This document shows, one piece after another, positions 1 through 8,353 of a stretch of DNA of 64,000 nucleotides (the stretch's first letter is position 1; each line of letters starts with the position of its first letter). A model generated the notes under the pieces. That model saw only the letters and a program-made list of their open reading frames with translations. It had not been told where the DNA came from and did not search any database. Position numbers and translations under genes: made by a program. Source of the DNA: Streptomyces sp. CB02058 (lineage in GTDB: Bacteria > Actinomycetota > Actinomycetes > Streptomycetales > Streptomycetaceae); NCBI RefSeq assembly GCF_001905505.1, contig NZ_LIPG01000002.1, positions 806,001-870,000 on the forward strand, given 5' to 3'.

Positions 1-545
1 CTGTTCGCGATGCGGAAGAAGCAGAAGGAGCTGATCATCGCGTGCAGGTCCACGGCGTCGGCGTCCGCCGTGAACAGTCCCGACGCGCGCCCCGTGTCCA
101 GGATGCGCCGCAGCACCTCGATCGCCGGTGAACTGATGCGGCTCAACTCGGCCGAGGCCGCGATGTGTTCGGCCTCGTGTATGTTCTCGATGCTCACCAG
201 GCGGATGAAGTCCGGGTGCTCCTCGTGATGGTCGAAGGTCACCTCGGCCAGCCGGCGGACCGCGGCCACGGGGTCCAGGTGCTCGACGTCCAGCAGCTGT
301 TCGGCCTCCCGGATCCTGGTGTACGCCCGCTCCAGGACCGCGGTGAACAGCTGCTCCTTGCCGCCGAAGTAGTAATAGATCATCCGCTTCGTGGTGCGGG
401 TGAGGGCGGCGATCTCGTCGACCCGGGCGCCCGCGTAGCCGATACGGGCGAACTCCCGCGTCGCCACGGTGAGGATCTCGTCCTTGGTGCGCGCCGCGTC
501 ACGGGTGCGCACGGCCGGCTGTGCGGGTCCTTCGGTGCTGGTCAT
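1..545 (-). CDS. TetR/AcrR family transcriptional regulator (3' part cut by window edge)
   Basis: The gene reads leftward from an ATG at 545 and is still open at base 1, so about 181 residues are visible and the C-terminus is missing. Residues about 20-65 form a TetR DNA-binding domain; the recognition part reads TTKRMIYYYFGGKEQ (51-65), the usual signature before the ligand-binding helices. It is divergent from the quinate/shikimate catabolic genes that start at 722, so it is the likely local repressor, possibly with 3-dehydroshikimate, protocatechuate or quinate as inducer; that ligand is inference. Corynebacterium uses a LysR-type regulator (QsuR) for the equivalent genes, so a TetR here would be a different solution. 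The TetR call is firm; the target is inferred from position only. Confidence 0.85.
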   Translation of the reverse strand, partial: MTSTEGPAQPAVRTRDAARTKDEILTVATREFARIGYAGARVDEIAALTRTTKRMIYYYFGGKEQLFTAVLERAYTRIREAEQLLDVEHLDPVAAVRRLAEVTFDHHEEHPDFIRLVSIENIHEAEHIAASAELSRISSPAIEVLRRILDTGRASGLFTADADAVDLHAMISSFCFFRIAN

Positions 546-647
546 CCGGATCCTTCGCGGGAGTCGGTGCGTGTTCGCGATTGTAGAGCGGCCCCCGCGG
601 CGGCCGATTCGGTCCAGGGTCTTCCCAGCGCGGCCGTCTTTCGATAT

Positions 648-666
648 GACTAACTAACCAGTCCGT
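648..666. promoter_or_regulatory. candidate TetR operator in the divergent promoter region
   Basis: A locally A+T-richer stretch contains ACTAACTAACCAGTCCGT, an imperfect dyad (AC..AC / GT..GT) of the TAACTAAC type often seen at TetR operators. It sits between the start of the TetR gene (545) and aroQ (722), where a repressor controlling both would bind. The match is by eye and the dyad is imperfect. Confidence 0.4.
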
Positions 667-721
667 ACATTAACGTCGGTGCACGGCCGGGCCCCCGGGC
701 CGCGCACCCTTGGAGTGACCG

Positions 722-1192
722 ATGCCGAACCCCGCAGCCCCGCCGCCAGGCGTCCCCGTCCTCGTGCTCAACGGACCCAACCTCGATCTGCTCGGACTGC
801 GCGAGCCCGCGGTGTACGGCAAGGACACCCTGGCCGACGTCGACGAGCTCTGCCGGAGCACGGCGGCGGCCCACGGGCTGCTGGCCGACTGCCGTCAGAG
901 CAACCACGAGGGGGTGCTCATCGACGCCGTCCACGAGGCCCGTACCGCGCACCGGGGCATCGTGATCAACCCCGCCGGCTACAGCCACACCTCGGTCGCC
1001 CTGAGGGACGCGCTCGCCGCGGTGGAGCTGCCCGTCGTGGAGGTGCACCTCTCGAACATCCACCGGCGGGAGGAGTTCCGGCACCACAGTTATGTCTCGG
1101 GCGTCGCCGACACCGTCATCTGCGGCGCGGGTGCCCACGGATACTCCATGGCCCTCACCCATCTCGCCCGCCTCCTGGAGGAGAACCGTTGA
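722..1192 (+). CDS. aroQ: type II 3-dehydroquinate dehydratase
   Basis: Small (156 aa) type II dehydroquinase, which interconverts 3-dehydroquinate and 3-dehydroshikimate and forms dodecamers in known members. Family motifs are complete: NGPNLDLLG (17-25), the catalytic loop tyrosine Tyr32, SNHEG (60-64), NPAGYSH (83-89) and [15 protein letters not shown] (109-123). GGAG lies 6 bases before the ATG. It overlaps the next gene by 4 bases (TTGA), so the two are translationally coupled. The neighbours are a shikimate dehydrogenase and a dehydroshikimate dehydratase, so this copy probably works in quinate catabolism (like Corynebacterium QsuC) rather than in chorismate synthesis. The enzymatic call is very secure; the catabolic role is inferred from context. 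Confidence 0.95.
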   Translation: MPNPAAPPPGVPVLVLNGPNLDLLGLREPAVYGKDTLADVDELCRSTAAAHGLLADCRQSNHEGVLIDAVHEARTAHRGIVINPAGYSHTSVALRDALAAVELPVVEVHLSNIHRREEFRHHSYVSGVADTVICGAGAHGYSMALTHLARLLEENR

Positions 1193-2052
1193 GCAGCGAC
1201 TCGTATCTCGTCGGCCTCATCGGCACCGGCATCGGCCCCTCGCTCAGCCCCGCGCTCCACGAGCGCGAGGCGGACCGGCAGGGCCTGCGCTACCTCTACC
1301 GCCTCATCGACATCGGCAGGCTCGGCATCGCGCCCGAGCGGACCGGTGACATTGTCCGCTCCGCCCGGGACATGGGGTACGACGGGCTCAACGTCACCCA
1401 CCCATGCAAGCAGCAGGTGCTCGCCCACCTCGACGGTCTCTCTCCGCAGGCCGAGGCGCTCGGCGCGGTCAACACCGTCGTCTTCGAAGGGGACCGGGCG
1501 ATCGGCCACAACACCGACACCACCGGCTTCGCCGCCTCCTTCGCCCGCGGTCTGCCCGACGCGCCGCTCGACCGGGTCGTGCAGCTCGGCGCGGGCGGGG
1601 CCGGAGCCGCCGTCGCCCACGCCCTCCTCGCCCTCGGCGCGGGGAGGCTCACCGTGCTCGACGCCCGGCCCGAGCGGGCCGCCGCCCTCGCGGACTCCCT
1701 GAACCAGCACTTCGGGCCGGGCCGGGCCGCCGCCGCGGACCTCCTGGACATCGCGGCGCACACCACCGCGGCCGACGGACTGGTCAACGCCACGCCCATC
1801 GGCATGGCCGACCACCCCGGACTCCCGCTCCCCGCCGACCTGCTGCACCCGGGGCTCTGGGTCGCCGAGATCGTCTACCGGCCGCTGGAGACCACGCTCG
1901 TGCGCACCGCCCGTGCCCTCGGCTGCCCCACCCTCGACGGCGCGGGCATGGCCGCCTACCAGGCCGCAGACGCCTTCCGGCTCTTCACCGGCCGCGAACC
2001 CGACACCGCGCGCATGCTCGCCGACATCGCCGACCTCACGTCGGCGCGCTGA
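1189..2052 (+). CDS. aroE: shikimate (quinate/shikimate) 5-dehydrogenase
   Basis: A 287-aa AroE/QsuD family NAD(P)-dependent oxidoreductase. The start is a TTG at 1189 that overlaps the aroQ stop; the longer open frame upstream is antisense-like sequence inside aroQ. Visible motifs: SLSPALHE near the N-terminus (shikimate binding), NVTHPCK with the catalytic lysine, HNTDTTGF with the catalytic aspartate, the nucleotide-binding loop [25 protein letters not shown], and the C-terminal [11 protein letters not shown]. In this operon it would oxidise shikimate (and perhaps quinate) to the 3-dehydro compound, feeding AroQ and the downstream dehydratase. Cofactor preference cannot be read reliably. 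Confidence in family is high, in the catabolic direction moderate. Confidence 0.92.
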   Translation: MSSDSYLVGLIGTGIGPSLSPALHEREADRQGLRYLYRLIDIGRLGIAPERTGDIVRSARDMGYDGLNVTHPCKQQVLAHLDGLSPQAEALGAVNTVVFEGDRAIGHNTDTTGFAASFARGLPDAPLDRVVQLGAGGAGAAVAHALLALGAGRLTVLDARPERAAALADSLNQHFGPGRAAAADLLDIAAHTTAADGLVNATPIGMADHPGLPLPADLLHPGLWVAEIVYRPLETTLVRTARALGCPTLDGAGMAAYQAADAFRLFTGREPDTARMLADIADLTSAR

Positions 2053-2055
2053 CGA

Positions 2056-2158
2056 AGCGTCCGCGCCCCGGGAGCGTCCGCGCCCGGAAGGCCGCCGGCA
2101 CCCCGGAGCGTCCGCGCCCGGAAGGCGCCATCGCCCCGGAGCGTCCGAGCCCCGAAGC
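2056..2158. repeat. short G+C-rich tandem repeat between aroE and the dehydratase gene
   Basis: The spacer holds direct repeats of a unit containing GAGCGTCCGCGCCCGGAAGG: at 2072-2091, again at 2106-2125 (period 34), and a degenerate copy at 2139-2158 (period 33). A partial copy (AGCGTCCGCGCCC) starts at 2056. It lies wholly between the aroE stop (2052) and the ribosome-binding site at 2171. No hairpin of terminator type is obvious. Confidence 0.8.
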
Positions 2159-2182
2159 CCAGCCCCCCGCAGGAGGACCGAC

Positions 2183-3976
2183 ATGCGTACGTCCATCGCC
2201 ACCGTCTCGCTCAGCGGAACGCTCACCGAGAAGCTCACCGCCGCGGCGCGGGCGGGCTTCGACGGCGTCGAGATCTTCGAGAACGACCTGATCGGCAGCC
2301 CGCTCGGCCCGGAGGAGATCAGGGAGCGGGCCGGCGATCTCGGTCTGACGATCGACCTGTTCCAGCCGATGCGCGACATCGAGGCCGTTCCCGCCGACGA
2401 GTTCGCCCGCAACCTGCGGCGCGCAGAGCACAAGTTCCGGCTGATGCGACGGCTCGGCGCCGACACCGTCCTGGTCTGCTCCAGCGTGTCCCCGTACGCC
2501 GTCGACGACGACGCCCTCGCGGCCGAGCAGCTGCGCCGGCTCGCGGACCTCGCGCAGGAGCACGGCATCCGCGTCGCGTACGAGGCGCTCGCGTGGGGCC
2601 GCCACGTCAGCACCTACGAACACGCCTGGCGCATCGTGGAGGCGGCGGACCACCCCGCGCTCGGGATCTGCCTGGACAGCTTCCACATCCTGGCCCGGGG
2701 TTCCGACGTCGCGGGGATCGAGGACATCCCCGGCGAGAAGATCTTCTTCCTCCAGCTCGCCGACGCCCCGCAGATGGCCCTGGACGTCCTCCAGTGGAGC
2801 CGCCACCACCGCTGCTTCCCGGGGCAGGGCGACCTCGACGTCGCCGGACTGGTGCGGGCCGCCGTCCGCGCCGGATACGACGGGCCGCTCTCCCTGGAGG
2901 TGTTCAACGACGTCTTCCGCCAGGCGGACGCCGGCCGCACCGCGGTGGACGCCCGGCGTTCGCTCACGCTGCTCCAGGAAGCGGCGGGGCTGAGCGCGCC
3001 CCCGGCGCCCGTGGTCCCCACCGGCTTCGCCTTCGTCGAGATCGCCACCGCCGACACCGCCAGGATCACCCCGCTGCTGACCGCACTGGGCTTCTCCCGT
3101 ACGGCCAGGCACTCCGGCAAGCCGGTCGACCTCTGGGAGCAGGGTGAGGCCCGCGTCCTGGTCAACACCGACACCGGCAGCCACCGCCCCGACCCCTCGC
3201 TCACCGCCGTGGGCCTGGAGAGCCCGGACCCCGCGGGCGCCTCCGCGCGGGCCGAGTCGCTGCTCGCCCCCGTCCTGCCCAGGCGCCGCGCACCCGAGGA
3301 CGCGCCGCTGGACGCGGTGGCGGCGCCCGACGGCACCGAGTTCTTCTTCTGCGCCACCGACCGCTCGGGGCGGGCCGGCTGGACCGGCGACTTCGCGCCC
3401 GCGCCGCACACCCCCGGCCCCATCGGGATCACCCGCGTCGACCATGTCGCGCTGACCCAGCCCTGGCACCACTTCGACGAGGCGACGCTCTTCCACCGCG
3501 GCGTCCTCGGACTGCGCCCGCACGCCAGCGTCGACCTGGCCGACCCGTACGGCCTGCTGCGCAGCCGTGCCGCCAGCAACGAGGAGGGCACCGTGCGCAT
3601 CGCGCTCGGTGTGGGCGCTTCCCCCACCGACCCCCCGGCGCGCGGGGGACGCCCCCAGCACGTGGCGCTGCTCACCGAGGATCTCGTCACCACGGTCCGC
3701 CGCGCCCGCGAGGCCGGGGCCAGACTGCTGCCCGTCCCCGCCAACTACTACGACGACCTGGCCGCGCACCACACGTTCGCGCCCGGCGAGCTGGAGACCT
3801 ACCGCGAGCTCGGCATCCTCTACGACCGCGACGAGAAGGGGGAGTTCAGGCACTGCTACACCGTGACGACCGGCCGCCTCTTCTTCGAACTCGTCGAGCG
3901 CGTCGCCGGATACGACGGATACGGCGCCCGGAACGCCGCGGTCAGGCTCGCCGCCCAGCACGCGCTGGCCGAGTGA
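2183..3976 (+). CDS. quiC: 3-dehydroshikimate dehydratase fused to an HPPD/VOC-like domain (QuiC/QsuB type)
   Basis: A 597-aa two-domain protein. Residues 1 to about 280 form a sugar-phosphate-isomerase/AP-endonuclease-2-like TIM barrel (starting MRTSIATVSLSGTL), the fold of 3-dehydroshikimate dehydratases. Residues about 290-590 resemble 4-hydroxyphenylpyruvate dioxygenase, with VOC modules and metal-ligand-type contexts such as DHVALTQPWHHFDE and a late FFELVERV. The same fusion is known in Pseudomonas QuiC1 and Corynebacterium QsuB, where the barrel makes protocatechuate from 3-dehydroshikimate. The start is fixed by AGGAGG at 2171-2176, 6 bases before the ATG. It is the third gene of the aroQ-aroE operon and supplies the exit step to protocatechuate and the beta-ketoadipate pathway. 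Whether the C-terminal domain has its own dioxygenase activity cannot be told. Confidence 0.88.
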   Translation: MRTSIATVSLSGTLTEKLTAAARAGFDGVEIFENDLIGSPLGPEEIRERAGDLGLTIDLFQPMRDIEAVPADEFARNLRRAEHKFRLMRRLGADTVLVCSSVSPYAVDDDALAAEQLRRLADLAQEHGIRVAYEALAWGRHVSTYEHAWRIVEAADHPALGICLDSFHILARGSDVAGIEDIPGEKIFFLQLADAPQMALDVLQWSRHHRCFPGQGDLDVAGLVRAAVRAGYDGPLSLEVFNDVFRQADAGRTAVDARRSLTLLQEAAGLSAPPAPVVPTGFAFVEIATADTARITPLLTALGFSRTARHSGKPVDLWEQGEARVLVNTDTGSHRPDPSLTAVGLESPDPAGASARAESLLAPVLPRRRAPEDAPLDAVAAPDGTEFFFCATDRSGRAGWTGDFAPAPHTPGPIGITRVDHVALTQPWHHFDEATLFHRGVLGLRPHASVDLADPYGLLRSRAASNEEGTVRIALGVGASPTDPPARGGRPQHVALLTEDLVTTVRRAREAGARLLPVPANYYDDLAAHHTFAPGELETYRELGILYDRDEKGEFRHCYTVTTGRLFFELVERVAGYDGYGARNAAVRLAAQHALAE

Positions 3977-4795
3977 TCAGTCCGCGCGGGCCTCGAAGGC
4001 CGCCCGCGCGTCGAACGCGGCGCGGCGGGTGGCCCGGCGCAGCGCCCGCAGCAGGGTGGGGCCGATGGAGAGGGTCAGGGCCACGGTGAGGACGGCACGG
4101 CCCAGGTCCCAGCCGAGCGAGGTGGTCACGCAGTACGCGAGGAAGCGGACCAGGTTCTCGTGCAGCGGATCCCCCGCCACGAAGGAGATCCCGGAGGCCA
4201 TCCCCGGCACGATGGTCCACCCGTAGAGGTTCATCACCGTGCCGTACGCGAAGGCCGCCGCGAAGCCGTACGCCCCGAGCATCAGCAGCTCGCCACGGCC
4301 GCGCAGCCGCTCGGGGCCCGGCAGCAGACCGGCGCCCATGGTGAACCAGCCCATCGACAGCATCTGGAACGGCATCCACGGCCCGACCCCACCCGTCAGC
4401 AGGGCCGAGGCGAACATCGTGACCGAGCCGAGCACGAATCCGAAGCCGGGACCCAGCACCCGGCCGCTCAGGACCATCAGGAAGAACATCGGCTCCAGGC
4501 CCGCCGTCCCCGCGCCCAGCGGGCGCAGCGCGGCCCCCACCGCCGCCAGGACGCCCAGCATCGCCACGGCCTTCGCGTCCAGGCCCGAGTCCGCGATCGT
4601 CGCCAGGACCACCCCGACGAGCAGCACCAGCAGCACGGCGAACAGCCACGGCGCGTCCTCGGCGTGGGCGAGACCGGAGTCCGCGCCCGCCAGCAGTGGC
4701 CAGCCGAAGCCGACCAGCCCGACCGCGCTGACCAGGACCAGCGCGGCGACGGCGTGCGGGCCGAGGCGTACGGGGCGCGGGGGCCGGGCCGTCAT
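3977..4795 (-). CDS. ECF transporter S component, probable cobalamin specificity subunit
   Basis: A 272-aa hydrophobic protein with about six to seven membrane segments, of the DUF6580/CbrT-like ECF substrate-specific (S) component type. I chose the ATG at 4795 (MTARPPRPVRLGP) because it overlaps the stop of the upstream ATPase gene by 4 bases; an open frame to 4840 exists but lies inside that gene. The stretches MFFLMVLSGRVLGPGFGFVL and WMPFQMLSMGWFTMGAGLLP are typical of S components that contact the EcfT protein. It is the last gene of the operon that starts behind a cobalamin riboswitch, so vitamin B12 or a corrinoid is the likely substrate. Family call firm, substrate inferred from regulation. 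Confidence 0.82.
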   Translation of the reverse strand: MTARPPRPVRLGPHAVAALVLVSAVGLVGFGWPLLAGADSGLAHAEDAPWLFAVLLVLLVGVVLATIADSGLDAKAVAMLGVLAAVGAALRPLGAGTAGLEPMFFLMVLSGRVLGPGFGFVLGSVTMFASALLTGGVGPWMPFQMLSMGWFTMGAGLLPGPERLRGRGELLMLGAYGFAAAFAYGTVMNLYGWTIVPGMASGISFVAGDPLHENLVRFLAYCVTTSLGWDLGRAVLTVALTLSIGPTLLRALRRATRRAAFDARAAFEARAD

Positions 4796-6507
4796 GCGAG
4801 GGCCTCCAGCGCGGTGCGTACCTGCGACACCGTCAGCCACTCCCGGGGCGCGAGGATCTTCGCGGTCTGCGGGGCGAAGGCGGGCGAGGACACCACGACC
4901 TGCCGGGTCGGACCGTCGGCGACGGCCTCGCCGTCCGCCAGGATCACCACCCGGTCGGCCAGTTCCGCCGCCAGCTCCACATCGTGCGTGGCCAGGACGA
5001 TGGCGTGGCCCTCCGCGGCCAGCCGCCGCAGTACGCCGACGAGCCGCGCCTTCGCCGCGTAGTCCAGGCCACGCGTCGGCTCGTCCAGGAGCAGCAGCGG
5101 GGGCCGGGCGGTCAGCACCAGGGCGAGGGCCAGGGCGAGGCGCTGGCCCTCCGAGAGGTCACGGGGGTGGACGTCGTCCGGCACCCCGGGCAGCAGCTCG
5201 GTGACCAGCGCCCGACAACTGCCCGCGGGTGCGCCCGCGTCGGAGTCGGCCGCCGCGCACTCGGCGGCCACCGTGTCGGCGTACAGCAGATCGCGTGGTT
5301 CCTGCGGGACGAGCCCGACCCGGCGCACCATGGCGTGCGGCGGCGTACGGGACGGCACCAGACCGCCGACGAGGACGGTCCCCGTGGCGGGCGCGGTCAT
5401 CCCGACGAGCGTCGTCAGCAGGGTCGACTTCCCCGCGCCGTTACGGCCCATCAGGGCCACCGTCTCGCCCGGCGCGAAGGACAGCGTCACCCCGCGCAGC
5501 GCCTGGACCCGCCCGTGCCGCACCCCCAGCCCCTCGACCAGGGCGACCGGACCGGGGACCGGGGGCTCGCCGGGGGCCGTGTCGCGCCGGCGGCCGAGCA
5601 GCCGCCCGAGGAACCCGGGGCGCGGGCCGGCCGGAGCGGGGAGCGGGGCCACCACGGTGTCCGCCGGGGCCCGGCGCGCGGGCGGCTCCACATCGGCCAG
5701 CCGCTCCCGCAGGTCCACGGCGCGGCGCCGGGCGTCCCGCACCGACAGCGGCAGCGGGTCCCAGCCGACCAGCCGTCCCAGGGCCACCACCGGCGGACGT
5801 ACGGGCGAGAGCGCCATGATGTCGGCGGGCGCGCCCATCACCGGGGCGGCGCCGGGGGCCGGCAGCAGGAGGACCTGGTCGGCGTACTGCACGACCCTCT
5901 CCAGCCGGTGCTCGGCCATCAGCACGGTGGTGCCCAGGTCGTGCACCAGCCGCTGGAGCACCGCGAGCACGTCCTCGGCCGCCGCCGGGTCCAGAGCGGA
6001 CGTCGGCTCGTCGAGAACCAGGACCTTCGGATGCGGGGTGAGGACCGAGCCGATCGCGACACGCTGCCGCTGGCCGCCGGAGAGCGTGGCGATCGGCCGG
6101 TCGCGCAGCTCGGCCAGGCCCAGCAGGTCCAGCGTCTCCTCGACGCGGCGCCGCATCACGTCCGGGGCGAGGCCCAGCGACTCCATGCCGTACGCCAGCT
6201 CGTCCTCCACGGTGTCCGTCACGAAGTGGGCGAGCGGGTCCTGGCCCACCGTGCCGACCAGGTCGGCGAGTTCACGCGGCTTGTGGGTCCGGGTGTCACG
6301 GCCACCGACGGTGACCCGCCCGGTCAGCGTCCCGCCCGTGAAGTGCGGCACGAGACCGGACACCGCGCCCAGCAGGGTCGACTTGCCGACACCGGAGGGG
6401 CCGACGGCCAGCACCAGCTCGCCCTCGGGGATCGTGAGGTCCAGCCCGGACAGGGTGGGGTGCTCGGCACCCTCGTACCGCACCGAGACGTTCTCGAACC
6501 GGATCAT
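4792..6507 (-). CDS. ecfA: ECF transporter ATPase, two fused ABC domains (EcfA-EcfA')
   Basis: One 571-aa chain carries two complete ABC ATPase domains. The N-terminal domain has Walker A GPSGVGKST, signature LSGGQRQRVAIG and Walker B VLVLDEPTSALD; the C-terminal domain has Walker A GRNGAGKST, signature LSEGQRLALALAL and Walker B LLLLDEPTRGLD. They are joined by a Pro/Arg-rich linker (about residues 250-310). ECF transporters normally use two separate ATPases, so the fusion gives a built-in heterodimer. The ATG at 6507 (MIRFENVSVRYEG) overlaps the EcfT stop by 4 bases; a far longer upstream frame is an artefact. It powers uptake through the EcfT and S subunits of the same operon. Confidence 0.9.
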   Translation of the reverse strand: MIRFENVSVRYEGAEHPTLSGLDLTIPEGELVLAVGPSGVGKSTLLGAVSGLVPHFTGGTLTGRVTVGGRDTRTHKPRELADLVGTVGQDPLAHFVTDTVEDELAYGMESLGLAPDVMRRRVEETLDLLGLAELRDRPIATLSGGQRQRVAIGSVLTPHPKVLVLDEPTSALDPAAAEDVLAVLQRLVHDLGTTVLMAEHRLERVVQYADQVLLLPAPGAAPVMGAPADIMALSPVRPPVVALGRLVGWDPLPLSVRDARRRAVDLRERLADVEPPARRAPADTVVAPLPAPAGPRPGFLGRLLGRRRDTAPGEPPVPGPVALVEGLGVRHGRVQALRGVTLSFAPGETVALMGRNGAGKSTLLTTLVGMTAPATGTVLVGGLVPSRTPPHAMVRRVGLVPQEPRDLLYADTVAAECAAADSDAGAPAGSCRALVTELLPGVPDDVHPRDLSEGQRLALALALVLTARPPLLLLDEPTRGLDYAAKARLVGVLRRLAAEGHAIVLATHDVELAAELADRVVILADGEAVADGPTRQVVVSSPAFAPQTAKILAPREWLTVSQVRTALEALA

Positions 6508-7667
6508 GTGAGCTCCTTGGAGTCCGAGGGGGAGGCGGGCGGGGTCACCACGCCAGGCAGCGGCGCCACCACGGCGGGCAGCAGTCCGATCAGCACGGCG
6601 GCGGCCGGCCACAGCGGCAGTACGGGGGCGACGAGCGGGACGACACCGGGGCGCAGGGCGTCCGGATCGGCGGCGCCCGCCCAGATCATCGCCGCGGCGA
6701 CGGCCGGGCCCGAGGCCGCGACGAGCCAGGCGCGTACGCCCCAGTGGTCCGGCCGGTAGCGGGTGCGCACCGAGCGGCGCCCGCCGAGCCGGAGCCCGGC
6801 CAGGGCCGCGGCGAGCCCGGCCAGCAGCAGCGGCAGCCCGTGCGCGGCGCCCTGCGCGGCCAGCAGCCCGTACGTTCCCGCGCACACGCCGAGCAGCCCG
6901 CCGAGCGTCAGCAGATGCGTGGTCCGGCGGACGGCGGGCGGGACCTGCGCGGTGCGCCCGTACCCCCGGGCGTCCATCGACGCCGCCACCGCCACCGAGC
7001 GCTCCAGGGCACCCTCCAGCACCGGCAGCCCGATCTGGAGCACCGCCCCGATCCCGCCGGACGGCCGGCCGCGCAACCGGCGGGCCGTCCGCAGCCGCGC
7101 CACGTCGGCGACCATGTTCGGCGCGAACGTCATCGCGACGACCACGGCCACCCCGACCTCGTACAGCGCGCCGGGCAGCGACTTCAGCAGCCGGGCCGGG
7201 TTGGCCAGCGAGTTCGCCGCGCCCACGCAGATCAGCAGGGTGGCCAGCTTCGCGCCGTCGTACAGGGCGAAGACCAGCTGCTCGCCCGTGACCCGGCCGC
7301 CGATCCTGACCCCCTGGGCCCAGTCGGGCAACGGCACCTCGGGCAGGGCGAACAGGGTGTGCGTGCCGGGCACGGACGAGCCGAGGAGGACGGAGAACAC
7401 CACGCGCACGGCGACGACGAACAGGCCCAGCTTGACGAACGCCCCGTACGAACGGGCCCACGGCGCGTCCGTGCGGCGCGCCGCGACCACATAGCCCGCC
7501 ACCCCGACCAGCAGCCCGAGCAGCAGCGGGTTGGTGGTCCGGGACGCGGCGGTCGCCAGCCCGAGGGCCCACAGCCACCAGGCCCCGGCCGGCACCGCGT
7601 TGGAGCGGGTCGCCACGGGGGCGCGCAGGGCATGGCCGGGCCGGGCCGGGCCGGTGGAGCGGGTCAT
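6504..7667 (-). CDS. ecfT: ECF transporter transmembrane component EcfT
   Basis: A 387-aa integral membrane protein with several hydrophobic helices from residue about 30. The Ala-Arg-Gly coupling motif, here ASMDARGYGR around residue 230, is the hallmark of CbiQ/EcfT proteins and docks into the ATPases. After it come further membrane helices and a longer C-terminal extension than in minimal EcfT proteins. It overlaps the ATPase gene by 4 bases downstream and the preceding secreted-protein gene by 4 bases upstream, so all five operon genes appear translationally coupled. It links the S component to ATP hydrolysis. Confidence 0.9.
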   Translation of the reverse strand: MTRSTGPARPGHALRAPVATRSNAVPAGAWWLWALGLATAASRTTNPLLLGLLVGVAGYVVAARRTDAPWARSYGAFVKLGLFVVAVRVVFSVLLGSSVPGTHTLFALPEVPLPDWAQGVRIGGRVTGEQLVFALYDGAKLATLLICVGAANSLANPARLLKSLPGALYEVGVAVVVAMTFAPNMVADVARLRTARRLRGRPSGGIGAVLQIGLPVLEGALERSVAVAASMDARGYGRTAQVPPAVRRTTHLLTLGGLLGVCAGTYGLLAAQGAAHGLPLLLAGLAAALAGLRLGGRRSVRTRYRPDHWGVRAWLVAASGPAVAAAMIWAGAADPDALRPGVVPLVAPVLPLWPAAAVLIGLLPAVVAPLPGVVTPPASPSDSKELT

Positions 7668-8353
7668 CGGCGGCGGCGGGCCCGGAACACTGCGGCGGCG
7701 CCCAGGACGAGGACCGCGCCCACGCCGGTGAGCACACCGGCCGAGGGGCCGCCGCCACCGTCGCTCCGGCCCGCGTCCCCGGCGGCGGAGGCGCCGGCCG
7801 CGTCCTCGGACGAGGCCGAGGCGTCGGCGGACCCGGACGAGCCGTCCGTCTGCTCGCCGCAGCCCGACCGCGGATAGCCCGTGATCGCGCAGAGCATCGC
7901 GGAACCGTCGTACCGCAGGGGCTTCGCCACCGCGGCCAGCGCCTCGGCCGTGCTCGCGTCAGGGGCCACCTGGGCACAGGCGGTGCGCAGCGCGGGCGGC
8001 TTCTCGCCGTCCGGCGCGTCCGCCGCCGTGCCCGGGTCGATGACCAGGGCGACCCTCTTGCGGCCGTCCTTCGCGGGGGTGTCCGCGCAGACGGCCCCGA
8101 AGTCCGGGGCGCGGCGCGGCTGCGCCGAGTCCTGGGAGTCCTCGCTCACCGAGAAGCGGAAGCCCTGCACCGCGCCGTCGTCGGGCCGGACCACGGACGG
8201 CCCCTGGGTGGCGTACGTCCAGCCCTTGCCGCCGTCGCCCTCCCAGAACGACCAGTAGCGGTACCCCGCCGCCTGCGCGCTGCCCGCGCCGAGCACGGAC
8301 AGGACGGCGCCGACGAGGAGCAGCAGCGCCGCCGTGCCCAGCGGGCGCCTCAC
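7664..8353 (-). CDS. exported membrane-anchored protein of the cobalamin ECF operon, function unknown
   Basis: A 229-aa protein with an N-terminal signal peptide (VRRPLGTAALLLLVGAVLSV, cleavage near AQA-AGY), an extracytoplasmic domain opening YRYWSFWEGDGGKGWTYAT, a Ser/Ala/Gly-rich stalk, and a C-terminal membrane helix followed by FRARRRR. The start is a GTG at 8353 that overlaps the stop of the upstream gene. The domain is one I know only as a conserved actinobacterial hypothetical family always seen beside this ECF system. Two cysteine-containing segments (AVCADTPAKDG and MLCAITGYPRSGCGE) could form disulfides. The anchored exoplasmic topology and operon position suggest that it handles substrate next to EcfT, or partners the barrel protein encoded before it; this is inference. 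Confidence 0.75.
   Translation of the reverse strand: MRRPLGTAALLLLVGAVLSVLGAGSAQAAGYRYWSFWEGDGGKGWTYATQGPSVVRPDDGAVQGFRFSVSEDSQDSAQPRRAPDFGAVCADTPAKDGRKRVALVIDPGTAADAPDGEKPPALRTACAQVAPDASTAEALAAVAKPLRYDGSAMLCAITGYPRSGCGEQTDGSSGSADASASSEDAAGASAAGDAGRSDGGGGPSAGVLTGVGAVLVLGAAAVFRARRRR

Noticed and set aside
2036..3961. 641-codon open frame antisense to the dehydratase gene
   Set aside because: It is a G+C-driven shadow: the plus strand encodes a complete QuiC-type protein with matching motifs, while this frame gives Gly/Arg/Val-rich sequence without domains.
4792..7977. 1061-codon frame extending the fused ECF ATPase upstream
   Set aside because: The extension overlaps the EcfT gene out of frame; the ATG at 6507 overlaps the EcfT stop and gives a normal ABC N-terminus.
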